In this document: in pieces, positions 48,501 to 56,727 of the stretch
Layout of the letters: each line of letters starts with the position of its first letter
Position numbering within the stretch: position 1 is the first letter of the stretch
Source of the DNA: Pyxicephalus adspersus
Lineage: Eukaryota > Chordata > Amphibia > Anura > Pyxicephalidae
Reading direction: 5' to 3'
Assembly: GCF_032062135.1 (NCBI RefSeq)
Contig: NC_092868.1
Coordinates: 42,113,163 to 42,177,162, forward strand
DNA length: 64,000 nucleotides
Position numbers and translations under genes: made by a program
The notes under the pieces: model-generated
Told to the model about the DNA's origin: nothing
Databases searched by the model: none
The model's input: the letters and a program-made list of their open reading frames with translations, nothing else

Positions 48501-51500
48501 GTTAAACTCTACAGTTATTCTTGAATCTGTATAGTGTACATCGTACTGCATTTTTTCAGCCTCTTGCAAGAGCCCTGGCTTCCTGCGCTGAGGAAGCGCA
48601 GATCCTTCAGGCCCTGGAAGGCATTTGTACAGATTGATATAACTAAACTGACAGATGCAAGACTAGGAAGTTACATGCTATAAAGAATGTAGAAAAGGAG
48701 TTTACCTTGCAACAAACCAAGCTGTATACAAGCCATAAAAACTCTCCTTTGGATGAAGAATAACAAGTCTGAGCTTACTTAAATATTTTATATTGCAACT
48801 AGTAAACATTTACTACAGTTTTAGGGTTTAGAGGTTGTCTCCTTCAATTCCACCACCTAAAATGCTAGTTGTCAAGTTAAAATATGTAATGAGTAAGAAT
48901 AAAAGCTGTAACTTGCATGTGTCCAGTCACACTGCCAATCTATGGGAAAAAGCGTCAGAGCATAGTAAAGCCTATGTGGCCTATGGCCACACTGATGCTT
49001 ATATCATCCGAATGAAATTTGTTTACACAGTTTCTATTGGTTCATATAGTAGGTAAAGTTTGAGTTTTAGTTCACTTAGAGGAAAATGTCCCCTCTTTCA
49101 ACATAACATATATTGCTTGGTCCTGAGGCAGAGCACTGCATAGGAGCATTTGAGAGGTGAGTATATTATGGTTGGAGGGTAGCTTTACATAGACATAGTC
49201 ATTATGCACTAAATAGGCAAGAGGACAATGCCTCTCATATTAAGCAAGGGTTTAATTTTGTGGACACAAGTACCTTCTCTTCTTGCCTCTCGCTCTTTGC
49301 GTCTCTCTTCTTCTCTTCTCTCTCTTTCCTTTGCCTCTCTCTGCTCCTTCTGCTGTTCTCTCTTCTTCCGCTCACGCACTCTGTTACGTTCAAGTTGTTC
49401 CAATCGATCCCTGCAAATTAAAGACCAACTTAAAAAAAAAAAAAACGTGACATTCAAAATTAGACAAAAAGAAAAAAAAATGCACTACAATGACTGGTGC
49501 CAGAATACACCCTATGCAGAATAAGCAAAATATACTTGGACTAAACAGAGGAGACTCTTGTATGTAATTAGGTTGAACTAAGATGTTTTAACAGATAAAT
49601 GATTTACAGTAATTGAAATAATTAAATAAGTTTCCAAGCTGAAAATAAGTTCTCCATTTCAATTACTTGCAGTGAAAATAATAAATACAAATAAGCTAAA
49701 ATATATTTGTACATTTCATAAAAATTGCTAAAAAAATCTTATGTGTATGTAGTACAGAGATATACTGTCTATATTTTTTTAACCCTTTAATACAGTGGTC
49801 GCCAACCTTTTCGCACCACTAAATTTACTGGCTCCGGACCGTGCATGCGCCAGGAGCCAGGTATGACTCAAAGGGGAAGCAACTTCCTCTTTAGTGACGT
49901 CATGATGCCAGAACATGCCCACTCTCCCATCGCAGGTCTTGGTCTGCAATGGGAGAGTGGGCTGGTTGTGTCCAAAGACACAACCTGCCCACCTACCTGA
50001 GCCTGCGATGTCTTCGGGAGACATGGTCCTCAGCTCTGGCCACTGCGTCCCCCCAGCGGGGTCCTTCTCCTGACCTCGCTCGGGGGTGCATTGGCCAGAG
50101 CCGCGGACCACTAAAATTTTCTCTCGGATAACTGGTTGGCGACCGCTGATCTGGTACTCTTTTATATAATCTGTCATGCCCCACCTAAAGTCACCTTTAC
50201 CTTTCTCTTCTGGAATGCTCTCTGGCCAGTTCCCTCCTTTTCTGTCTCTCCCGTTCGCGACGTACTTTATCTTGCTCCTCTCTGTGTCTTTTCCTTCTCT
50301 CATGCTCCCTGTCCTTCTCTTTCACTCGAGTGTATTTAACTGTCCAATGACAAATGACAATTAACCTTTTTAAAATGCCAGTTACATTAAAGCACAATAT
50401 ATATTTGTTACGTTTTGTTCAAGTGTCCCTACTTGGGACATTTTCTCCTTTTCTGTAATGTCACTAGGTGAGTGAGAAGAAAAAAAATGCTAACAGGGGC
50501 TCACATATAAAATGCTTTAGATACATTGGAAATTTTTAGAAAGTGGGGGGGTCTTTCTATTCTTCCTGTCAATAATCTCCCCCCTATCATAAACTTAACC
50601 TGTCATAAAAATACCAATAATTCTTTAAAGAAAAACAACTTTTAATTTTGACAAATTAAAGACACCAAAAGTGTATGTTTTAGAGTTGGAAATAAGAACA
50701 AAAATCAAGGTTGAATTGCAGCTTGTTTCCTCACTGGGTAGATGCAACTTCTAAAGTTTGTTTAGCTGACTGCAGTTTTATGCACAGAAAGTTCTGGGAC
50801 GTGCAAAATAATTGTCACCGCAAAAAGAGCCAAGAGGCAATCTTGCAATAAAACCATGACCCTTTTTTACTCTATCAAAAAATAAAGCAAAAAAAGGTTT
50901 TGACTATAGACACACTTTAAAGTGGAACTAAACTAGTAATTCTCATCTATCCCTGTTCCATCGCAGGGTATGACCATCTTTCTTTTACCTTTCTTCCGGA
51001 ACATGGTCTTTGACCATCCTGATTGGTTAAACCAGTATGATGCAGGAGTTCATTTATTCCCAAGTCATGCAAGCGAGTCCAAGATTAACACAATTTTGAC
51101 AGCTGGGTGGCGATTAGTCAGGTATTTCTGTAATAACCACCTTGCCTGAATAAATATTTTTTTCTTTTAGTTCCACACATTCAAGTACATTTAACCCCAC
51201 TACAGTACAGAAAATCAAAAAGTTATTAAACTAAAATGTACCTCCAGCACCTTCAGCAGAGTGACTGCGATGTCGGCGCTTCCTCTTCTCGTCCTTTCTG
51301 TGGTGAGATTTTTCCTTCCGAGAAATTTGTTGTGGGGGTTTAATAGCAAGTGAATCATCCTCCTCACCTCTGAAAGAATATATTGAACATATTACACTTA
51401 CTTATGAAAATTTTGACCAATAATTGCCTACCAACTGGGTCAGGAAACAGAGTTGTAAGTACCTGGAGCTTGGACATACAGCAACAAAAAAGAAAGATGC

Positions 51501-52980
51501 CAAAGCCAATACAGAGTTCACTTGCTAACGACAAGGATAACCAGCCCTTGAAATAATTACAGACTAAACTCTCAATTTTTGTAGAAGTGGTAAGATACAT
51601 ATATGCTGCACAACATAAAGGTGCCTGTATGGGAACTGAACTACCAACATTTGTAGGGTAGGCACTGGGACCCCTAGAAGCCAGGGCGCTGGCTTAATCT
51701 CCCTGGAACCTTTTACTAAGTGATCACTGCAAAAATAAATGCATTAGCCTCAGCTCACAGCCTAGGGGCAAACTGCTTTTCACTTTATGCGGCTAGTATC
51801 AAATTTTTGTTTGGTCTAGGGTTCTCATTTAATCAACACAATGTAGAAGACATACCTGTCTTCCATTGAATCTTCTCGTCTGTAAGGTGAATTTCGAATA
51901 GTGATTTCCATCTTTTGATCTCTCAGCTCTCCTTCCTCCAAAGAATCTCTTTTGGAATCTCGATCATCAGCCTACAAATGTAGGATAAAAAAACAACCTA
52001 TGAGAAAGTTTGGATGTAAAAAAAGACCTTTCCTCACACTAAGCTTCAGAAAAATCAAGACTATTGATAGCACATGCCTTGATAAAAAATAGCACCCCTT
52101 CTACAGGCCTGCTTTCACTTTCACCTGGAACTGCAGCCCTGTTTTTCACATGCCTAGACAACTGCACTTTAGAAGTACCATTAGCACTTTTGCATTAATG
52201 ATATAGTAGCCCTCTTGTTACCATAAAAAAAGCAGAAATAAGTATGGAGGCGTCATGTTTATGAAGCAAGGAGGGTGCCCCTCTTTTTCAACAATAAGTG
52301 GTCACCAGCAGGTAACCACTTTAAGGTTGAGACATACAACTTGTCTAAAATGCCCTGTGGGCTTTTTACAGTTTGAAACCTGGCCTAGTGGTTTCTTAGG
52401 CAGACTCTCATTGCATACACTCTTATTTTGTTTACAAAATGCCCTGTTTCTCTAAGTACGCAGTGTTTATTAATGCAAAGACCCATCCAGCTGTGGGTCA
52501 CAGCCCACACATCCCCTCACACAATGAGTTTGTAATACAGCCCTCAACTCAGCAGGAAGCTCTGAGGCAGTGTTCAACAGAGAGGGTGGCTGAATTATGG
52601 CATGAGATAAATTCTTACCAAGGATGTGGGCTACTGTATCATCCTTATAAACATTATGAATGCTAACTTATTATACTGTAAAAGGAAGCCATGGGTAGAA
52701 TTTAGCTGGTCTTAAATTTCAGAAGAGATATGGCGGAAAAGGATTTCTACTTAAATGCCAGCTGCAGTTTGAAACAAGCTAAATAATTTGTGGTACATGC
52801 CCAGCCCTGATAGGTTGTTGTCATATACTGACATAATTTATTTCTTTTTATGAAGCTGGGCAAAAGGCTTACATTTCTATGTTTAGAATCTGCCTTTTCT
52901 TCTTGTTCTTTCCGCCTCTTTTTTTCTTGCAAAATCTCATCCAGTGTTTTTACCTTCCAGTTGTCTTTTTCATCCCCCAT
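33725..52980 (-). CDS. cdk11b: CDK11, cyclin-dependent kinase 11 (PITSLRE kinase; 19 coding exons)
   Basis: Exons in transcript order: 52980-52873, 51971-51856, 51369-51242, 50339-50201, 49410-49274, 46201-46082, 45184-45089, 43481-43311, 42721-42656, 40213-40020, 39921-39831, 39594-39473, 38957-38852, 37637-37516, 37298-37191, 36485-36369, 35902-35754, 35336-35147, 33817-33725. They total 2373 nt, or 790 residues plus TGA; human CDK11B has 795. Every phase matches. All introns are GT-AG except a GC donor after exon 16. Residues 1-250 are Arg/Glu/Lys-rich, a Glu tract lies near 283-340, and the kinase domain runs from about 439 (EEGTYGVVY) with K462, PITSLRE 474-480, HRD 555-557, DFG 575-577, T-loop Thr590 and APE 600-602. 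Known for the family: p110 pairs with cyclin L in transcription and splicing, and a p58 form starts at an internal Met in mitosis. ATG at 52980 fits MGDEKD of the human protein. Confidence 0.97.
35147..35336 (-). CDS. cdk11b: CDK11 exon 19: end of the kinase domain and tail
   Basis: Encodes [20 protein letters not shown] and [20 protein letters not shown], then [20 protein letters not shown]. It holds the final kinase helix ([11 protein letters not shown]). Acceptor TTTCTTACAG, donor GTAAGT; 190 nt. Confidence 0.97.
35754..35902 (-). CDS. cdk11b: CDK11 exon 18: kinase C-lobe
   Basis: Encodes [20 protein letters not shown] and [20 protein letters not shown], then SDQGFDLMN. It is nearly identical to human CDK11. 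Acceptor TTTTGCTTTAG, donor GTATGA. Confidence 0.97.
36214..36312. repeat. TA microsatellites in CDK11 intron 17
   Basis: Two (TA)n tracts, about 36214-36239 and 36264-36312, are separated by a T-rich spacer. They lie 56 bp from exon 17, on its downstream side in the transcript. Confidence 0.95.
36369..36485 (-). CDS. cdk11b: CDK11 exon 17: kinase C-lobe
   Basis: Encodes [20 protein letters not shown] and [19 protein letters not shown], with the conserved DMWSVGC of helix F. 117 nt; acceptor AATTCCGCAG, donor GTATGA. Confidence 0.97.
37191..37298 (-). CDS. cdk11b: CDK11 exon 16: DFG motif and activation loop, GC donor
   Basis: Encodes [20 protein letters not shown] and [16 protein letters not shown], with DFG (575-577), the activation-loop threonine (590) and APE. 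The exon ends AAG before GCAAGAAC: a GC rather than GT donor, in an otherwise good match to the consensus. 108 nt, phase 0 at both ends. Confidence 0.95.
37342..37387. repeat. TA microsatellite in CDK11 intron 15
   Basis: An uninterrupted TA run of about 46 bp, 44 bp from the acceptor of exon 16. Confidence 0.95.
37516..37637 (-). CDS. cdk11b: CDK11 exon 15: catalytic loop
   Basis: Encodes [20 protein letters not shown] and [20 protein letters not shown], with HRDLKTSN and the catalytic Asp557. Acceptor CTCTCAACAG, donor GTAAAT; 122 nt. Confidence 0.97.
38694..38806 (+). repeat. Diverged interspersed repeat tail
   Basis: It contains TCTGTCATTTGCTAACCTTA, then GCTCTGCCTAATATGTTGG and an A-rich end. 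It is an older, more diverged copy of the 45918 family, inside a CDK11 intron and 46 bp from exon 14. Confidence 0.7.
38852..38957 (-). CDS. cdk11b: CDK11 exon 14: kinase hinge region
   Basis: Encodes [20 protein letters not shown] and [15 protein letters not shown], matching the hinge and helix D of CDK11. Acceptor ATCCTCTCAG, donor GTAAAT; 106 nt. Confidence 0.96.
39473..39594 (-). CDS. cdk11b: CDK11 exon 13: catalytic lysine and PITSLRE helix
   Basis: Encodes [20 protein letters not shown] and [18 protein letters not shown], with the ATP-binding lysine (K462) and the PITSLRE cyclin-binding helix that named the family. Acceptor CTCTTTGTAG, donor GTAAGC. Confidence 0.96.
39831..39921 (-). 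CDS. cdk11b: CDK11 exon 12: glycine-rich loop
   Basis: Encodes [20 protein letters not shown] and [10 protein letters not shown], the start of the kinase domain with its nucleotide-binding loop. Acceptor CTAATTGGCAG, donor GTAGGT; 91 nt. Confidence 0.96.
40020..40213 (-). CDS. cdk11b: CDK11 exon 11: acidic region before the kinase domain
   Basis: Encodes [12 protein letters not shown], eleven Glu, DIRD, then [20 protein letters not shown] and PKYLPALQ. The SP motifs are likely phosphosites (inference). 194 nt; acceptor GTCATCTGCAG, donor GTATCT. Confidence 0.95.
40316..41880 (+). mobile_element. Tc1-like DNA transposon, decayed
   Basis: 1565 bp between TA dinucleotides (40314-40315 and 41881-41882). 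The left end CTGTTAGGTCCATAAATATT and right end (read inward CAGTTAGGTC) are inverted repeats, continuing with CAGAGACAAC and AATTTTGGTTCTGT in both. It carries a broken transposase. Tc1 elements with these ends are known from teleosts, lampreys and amphibians. Confidence 0.95.
40698..41605 (+). pseudogene. Tc1-type transposase, broken by frameshifts and stops
   Basis: Three open pieces in different frames together resemble a Tc1 transposase. The first (40698-40880) has helix-turn-helix text such as [16 protein letters not shown] and a GRQRKT motif. The second (40822-41052) has [17 protein letters not shown]. The third (41252-41605) has [16 protein letters not shown] and [13 protein letters not shown], part of the DDE catalytic core. 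At least one frameshift and several stops separate them, so it should make no active enzyme. It lies antisense within a CDK11 intron. Confidence 0.93.
42656..42721 (-). CDS. cdk11b: CDK11 exon 10: contains the p58 initiator methionine
   Basis: A 66-nt exon encodes [19 protein letters not shown] and then VPH. The Met codon is at 42701-42699 (residue 346). In mammals the MSEDEEREN methionine at this spot starts the p58 isoform. Acceptor ATTTCTTTGCAG, donor GTAAGA. Confidence 0.93.
43311..43481 (-). CDS. cdk11b: CDK11 exon 9: glutamate-rich tract
   Basis: Encodes [20 protein letters not shown] followed by a run of glutamates broken only by single Gly and Val, then [13 protein letters not shown]. 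The GAA/GAG tract looks like a pyrimidine-rich repeat on the plus strand and is likely variable in length. 171 nt; donor GTAATG. Confidence 0.93.
43482..45088. other. CDK11 intron 8
   Basis: It contains an interspersed repeat with CCGCATTGGCGGTATTCCCG (about 43985-44230) that ends in a perfect inverted repeat, followed by poly(T) near 44285-44303. I see no exon in the remaining sequence. Confidence 0.6.
43985..44230. repeat. Interspersed repeat with GGCGGTATTCCCGAG core
   Basis: GC-richer than its surroundings, with TTGGCGGTATTCCCGAGTT near the left and a 17-bp perfect inverted repeat (44167-44183 and 44185-44201) near the right. I recall similar sequence as a repeat in frog genomes; no second copy is in this window. 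Confidence 0.5.
45089..45184 (-). CDS. cdk11b: CDK11 exon 8
   Basis: Encodes [20 protein letters not shown] and [11 protein letters not shown], matching the [18 protein letters not shown] segment of mammalian CDK11. Acceptor CTTCCCTCAG, donor GTATAA; 96 nt, phase 1 at both ends. Confidence 0.95.
45490..45519. repeat. TA microsatellite in CDK11 intron 7
   Basis: About 15 TA units, preceded by GGAGG and followed by ACTAGAATTTCC. Confidence 0.9.
45918..46071 (+). repeat. Interspersed repeat, most complete tail copy
   Basis: It reads AGATTGTAAGCTCTTCGGGG, then CTGTCATTTGCAATCCCTAT, GTACAGCGCTGCGTAATATG and TTGGTGCTATATAAATCCTG, ending in AAT repeats. It is inserted antisense to CDK11, just inside the intron after exon 7. 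Confidence 0.85.
46082..46201 (-). CDS. cdk11b: CDK11 exon 7: Arg/Ser segment
   Basis: Encodes [20 protein letters not shown], then [20 protein letters not shown]. The acceptor is a CAGCAGCAG run, so one or two alanines may be skipped. The donor GTAAATGTCC is followed 11 bases later by the A/T tail of an interspersed repeat. The human protein has about 12 extra residues after this point. Confidence 0.92.
46202..49273. other. CDK11 intron 6
   Basis: 3.1 kb, the largest internal intron apart from intron 1. It contains a hAT-like end CAGTGGTCCCCAACCCCTGG near 47475, a GTGGACCTAAAG repeat edge after TTAA at 47851, and a CACCTGGC-rich repeat at about 48110-48240. No extra exon is evident. Confidence 0.55.
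49274..49410 (-). CDS. cdk11b: CDK11 exon 6: charged coiled-coil-like region
   Basis: Encodes [20 protein letters not shown] and then [15 protein letters not shown] and similar. Almost every residue is charged or Gln, so a long single helix is likely. Acceptor TAATTTGCAG, donor GTACTT; 137 nt. Confidence 0.95.
49793..50148. mobile_element. hAT-type MITE, same family as 24528
   Basis: The left end CAGTGGTCGCCAACC and right end, read inward CAGCGGTCGCCAACC, are inverted. The interior shares ATGATGCCAGAACATG, CCCACTCTCC and CACAACCTGCCCACCT with the intron 5 copy of MMP23. No clear target duplication remains. It is GC-rich and ends 52 bp from CDK11 exon 5. Confidence 0.85.
50201..50339 (-). CDS. 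cdk11b: CDK11 exon 5: Arg/Glu-rich region
   Basis: Encodes [20 protein letters not shown] and a further charged run ending EHSRRE. This is the start of the long charged helix shared by CDK11 proteins. Acceptor TTGGACAG, donor GTAAAG. A hAT-type MITE ends 52 bp beyond the donor. Confidence 0.95.
50921..51176. mobile_element. Small MITE with GTGGAACTAAA ends
   Basis: The left edge AGTGGAACTAAAC follows a TTAA (50917-50920). The right edge CTTTTAGTTCCAC is its inverted form. 256 bp, no coding. A related edge is at 47851. The superfamily is not certain; TTAA is found only on the left. Confidence 0.6.
51242..51369 (-). CDS. cdk11b: CDK11 exon 4
   Basis: Encodes [20 protein letters not shown] followed by a His/Lys/Arg-rich run ending RSHSAEGAG, a nuclear-localisation-like region. 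Donor GTACAT. Phase follows the two-base overhang of exon 3. Confidence 0.95.
51370..52872. other. CDK11 introns 2 and 3 (either side of exon 3)
   Basis: Introns of 486 bp (51370-51855) and 901 bp (51972-52872). I see no named repeat or exon within them; the open frames they contain have no recognisable product. Confidence 0.5.
51856..51971 (-). CDS. cdk11b: CDK11 exon 3
   Basis: Encodes [20 protein letters not shown], then [18 protein letters not shown]. It is close to human CDK11 but lacks the few residues that join the human exons here. Acceptor CATTTGTAG, donor GTATGT; 116 nt, leaving two bases. Confidence 0.95.
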
Positions 52981-52995
52981 TTGGAGTAGATCAGT
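52873..52995 (-). CDS. cdk11b: CDK11 exon 2: start codon and N-terminus
   Basis: Acceptor TTTGTTTTTCAG leads into 15 nt of 5' UTR, then ATG at 52980. It encodes residues 1-36 ([20 protein letters not shown] onward to HRN). The coding part is 108 nt and ends in phase 0 before donor GTAAGC. Confidence 0.95.
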
Positions 52996-53153
52996 CTGAA
53001 AAACAAATGAATTATGTTAGCTTTTGATCCTCATATATATATTTATTCAATTTAATAGAATAAATCATGAATTGAATTACAGAAAAAACATGCAAGTCAG
53101 CAAAGTTAAAAAGGAAGTGGTACACTTCTTACAATCACTTTAGATTGTTTCCA

Positions 53154-53412
53154 GTGTGCAGGACAGAAGCTTGATGGGGAAAGGGGCGGTTCACATGACT
53201 TGCAGAAGAAGACTTTTTGTAATTCTTTTGTAATTCTTTAATGACCAAAACAAACTCTGCAACCGTTACCTTTTGCATATCAAAGCACAGCTTGCTCCAG
53301 AAGTTAATAAATGTCTAGACTCCAAAAAGTTTTTTTTTTTTTTTTTTTTACGATTAGCTCACAGTGAGGATTTTAAACAGTAACTGACACAACGCTGCCT
53401 AATATGTTGAGA
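53154..53412. mobile_element. TA-flanked MITE, copy C (truncated)
   Basis: Interior only: GTGTGCAGGACAGAAGCTTG, CAAAGCACAGCTTGCTCCAG and the CTCACAGTGAGGATTTTAAA segment match copies A, B and D. Both inverted ends are missing. Confidence 0.8.
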
Positions 53413-54324
53413 CTACTACTACTACTTGTACTTTTCCTTTATCTGGTATCTAGAATACAACAGCAGTGTGCACTGCTAGATTTTTAGCAAGGATTTCAGT
53501 AGGGATTGCTACAGTTTTACCAAGAACCAAGCCTTCTCTAACTACAGTCACATGAACCCTTTTTTATTGTTTTTTTTAATATATATATAAAAGTGCTACT
53601 CATTCAGCTCCCTCTGACATTTCCTTCTTACAAAATTACTGCCCTGCAAAATCACCTTACGGATTCCCTAATGTTCCCCAACATCACTGCACGCCATCAC
53701 TGGGACAGGCAGCCAGACGAGTATACATCTTGTACAGTTTTTAGGCTCATAGATAAAAGCTAATCTTATTCTGCACCCAAAAATATATATCTGAGTATAG
53801 CTAGGCATTTTATCTTAACCCACTGGCTTCAGGACTATCTAACTTGTGTGTACTTTTGGGCCACTGAAAAAAGAGGGAAATTTGGATTTTTTTTAACACC
53901 ACAGGTGTTATTATTAGTTAAATTCAGCTTTATAGTACAGAAACTGAGGCAACACTAAAAAAAAACAGCCAGTGCCCTGACCTGCCCTCCACTTCAGGTA
54001 ATTGGTGGAGCCCCAAGTGTCCTCCCTTATAATGGAGGACTGCTGGTCCTGTAAATATGGGGTACATCGGAGTGCCTGTGACTGACTGAGGGGTGAATGG
54101 AAGAGGTTTTGGTGTTTTTTAGTTCAGCTTTGTGTAAACCTAGCCTAGAAGTGAATTGTGCTTAGACCAATCGTTTTTTCTTGTTGTAGATAACATTAGG
54201 AAACAGGTAAAAAAAAAAAAAGGTAATGTTTGATATTTGCTTCTTGTGTCCAGTCTGGAGAACCTAGTTTTCTTCTTCCAAAATACACATGAAATTTGTA
54301 AAGAATGGTATTAATCTCTCTCCT

Positions 54325-54470
54325 ATATTATTATTCTTAAATAGTATTTATATAGAGCCATCATATTACGCAGCGCTGTACATTAAATAGGGGTCGCAAA
54401 TAACAGACAGTGACAAAGGAGGAGGAGAGGGCCCTGCCCAGAAGAGCTTACAAACTAGGGGGTGGGGAAA
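54325..54470 (-). repeat. Interspersed repeat tail, minus orientation
   Basis: The inverted form of the 45918 family: ATTACGCAGCGCTGTACATT, AAATAGGGGTCGCAAATAAC and AAGAGCTTACAAACTAG. Confidence 0.85.
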
Positions 54471-54743
54471 ACTTTGACAGTTGTCAGTGGAACAATCAGT
54501 ACCACTGGTAATTTTCTATTTTTTGGAGACATCTCAAAAGTTTAGATTTTAGTGGGCAGTCACCAGAACATATACAAAGGGATGTGGACCCTCCCAATCC
54601 CAAAAAGTCTTTTCCTATGGAGCTCTGTGGAAAGACTCTCTGCACATCAAAGCTAGGGAGGAGCAGCAATGAGTGTCAAAAGGTGCTGTATGAAGGGCGA
54701 CTACGTTCTAATGAACTTTGTGTTAGGATTTTGCATTGTAGTA

Positions 54744-55226
54744 CAGGTAGTCCCTGGGTTAGGGACTTCTGACATACGGACGACTCCTAGATATGAACAG
54801 GTTTTCCTGCTCGCTCTGTGCAGGAGGGAGGCTTAATGAGGGGGGGCAGTTTGTATCACTTGCAGAAGAAATCTTTTGCTAAACACCACTGTGGGTGATC
54901 TTAGGGGTGTGAGCTCTTCTGCAGCCTGTTGTAACTCTTTATTAACCAAGACAAACTGTGCAGTTGTTTCTTTTTGCATATCAAAGCACAGCTTGCTCCA
55001 GAAGTTAATGGATGTCTAGGCTCCATGGAGATTTTTTTTTTGCTTTGTGATTAACTCACAGTGAGGATATTGTACAGTAACTGACACCACACAGCCTAAT
55101 ATGTTTAGACAAACATCTGTCCTAATTGCATTTATTAAAATAATGTACCTGTTCCGACTTACATACAAATTCAACTCAAGAACAAACCTACAGTTGCTGT
55201 CTGGTATGTAACCCGGGGACTACCTG
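54744..55226. mobile_element. TA-flanked MITE, copy D (full length)
   Basis: It starts CAGGTAGTCCCTGGGTTAGG and ends GTAACCCGGGGACTACCTG, with TA on both sides. At 483 bp it is the cleanest full-length copy. The family body is intact, including ACATACGGACGACTCC near the left end. Confidence 0.9.
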
Positions 55227-55228
55227 TA

Positions 55229-55380
55229 ATATTAATAAACATTATATAAAAATTTATATAGCACCAACATATTACGCAGCACTGTACATTAAATAGGGGT
55301 TGCAAATGACAGATATATACAGTGACACAGGAGGAGGAGAGGACCCTGACCTCAAGAGCTTACAATCTAAGAGGTGGGGG
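55229..55380 (-). repeat. Interspersed repeat tail, minus orientation
   Basis: ATTACGCAGCACTGTACATT, then AAATAGGGGTTGCAAATGAC and AAGAGCTTACAATCTAAG: the inverted form of the 45918 family, lying directly against MITE copy D. Confidence 0.85.
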
Positions 55381-56005
55381 AAGTATGACACAATAGGAGG
55401 GGAGATATGGAGCGGTGGGAGGTAGTGAGGGTTTCGGACAGGGAGACAAAACGAGGGAGACAAACGACAGGTAGGCAAGTTTGAAAAACTGGGTAATCCT
55501 GACTTAATGGGCAAATATTTGTATTTATTTTGTAAGGATTATCAAGTTGTTTGCTGTCAGAACCCACTTGGGAGATTTCCCTTCACTTCCTATCCTCAAG
55601 AAGCAACAGGAAAAAGTTATCATTCCAGAGTGAACAAGGCTTTACTCCAATAGAGATGTCCCTTCTGAAGGATTGTCCTCACCTATAGCTCACAATGTTG
55701 GCTTCCCCTCATGTTGTCTATTAGTCTCTGCTCCAGGAAATAAAAACAACATCTACTTCCGGTCTGTGCCAGTCAGAATCCCCCTGGCACAATTTCAGCT
55801 ATACAAAGCATGTTGTGATATTACGATAGTATTTTGGTTACTAGGGACCGAGCAGCGAATGAAAGGGGCTGACTGAGGACTCCCTTCATGGAGCTCTTCC
55901 TCTAACATTCCAATCACGTGGCGATACAAACCCGCCTTCCCCCAGCTATATATATACAGCCAATGTAAAACCCGTTATAAATATAGCGTCTAAAACTCCA
56001 CTTAC

Positions 56006-56096
56006 CCTCTTATAAAAAAGGCTTCCTACCAGCCCGCCTAGCTCTCTTCACAGCGTACCACTCGCGTACAGCGAAGCCTCCCGGCTCACAATCTGT
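56006..56096 (-). other. cdk11b: CDK11 exon 1, non-coding 5' UTR
   Basis: Read on the minus strand, a strong donor (GG before GTAAGTGG) ends an exon at 56006. No ATG-led frame of CDK11 is present here, and exon 2 brings its own acceptor and ATG, so this should be the non-coding first exon. The right edge is a guess set by the promoter motifs; 20 exons in all matches the human gene. Confidence 0.7.
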
Positions 56097-56125
56097 ACGT
56101 CACTTCCTGTACGGCGCGCCTTGTA
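56097..56125 (-). promoter_or_regulatory. Likely CDK11 core promoter: ETS plus CRE-like motif
   Basis: On the minus strand this stretch reads ACAGGAAGTGACGTACAG. It places an ETS-type GGAAGT core directly beside a CRE-like TGACGT, next to a CpG-dense GGCGCGCCGTAC. This pair is typical of TATA-less housekeeping promoters. It lies just upstream of the non-coding exon with its strong donor. The start site itself is inferred. Confidence 0.6.
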
Positions 56126-56487
56126 GTCTGTAGTGTTCTTGAAAACAATAAAGTTTATTCTAAGAGTCTGCAGAAGGAGTCTCATCGCAATTTTTATGGT
56201 GGGAAATAAAGAAGTTATTGATATGAACTGCGGTAATGGCAGCCTGGTTTCACCCTATACAGACTTGCTATAATAAGATGTTCAAAAAAACACATAAAAA
56301 AAGGAGTTTAGAAGTTTTCGTGTAACCAGTGTTTGCATTAGTTTTGGGTTTGGTTATCATTTCTTTTGCTGCCTGTGTGGGAAATTTAAATTGATTTTCT
56401 GTTCAGAGACACAACAGGAAGTTAGTCTATTTGTAATCAACTCCCTGTTTGATTTGGAGGTGGGGTGGCCTTTTTTTCTATCCATGG

Positions 56488-56727
56488 CATCGTTTCTCAT
56501 CCTTTTCAACATGGAGAAACCCTTTAAATAACTTTCTGGTCTTTAGGGACCCCATCTCTAATTAATATATCCACAGCTCACTGGATATTAGTAAGGTGGT
56601 CAGTGGGAAGAATGTCACCCTTACTGATAGAAGATCATAGATGTTGGTGGTAACTGACCCAACAAGCAAAAGGGCTGCTTAAGGAACCCCTAACAACCTT
56701 AGGAGGAACCCTGGTCATGAAACACTG
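56488..56727 (-). mobile_element. hAT-like element, CAGTGTTTC family
   Basis: Its right end, read on the minus strand, is CAGTGTTTCATGACCAGGGT with TTCCTCCTAAGGTTGTTAGG. The left end CATCGTTTCTCATCC is a diverged inverse. The element at 63874 has the same start in the opposite orientation. Confidence 0.65.

Larger units (their letters stand above)
52996..56005. other. CDK11 intron 1
   Basis: 3.0 kb, rich in mobile elements: MITE copy C (53154), a repeat tail (54325), MITE copy D (54744) and another repeat tail (55229). The segment 54655-54743 is a partial copy of sequence found at 56875-56972. Confidence 0.75.

Noticed and set aside
49779..50303. A 174-codon open frame on the minus strand
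   Set aside because: It runs through a hAT-type MITE and, out of frame, into CDK11 exon 5. The open frame is a by-product of the GC-rich repeat.
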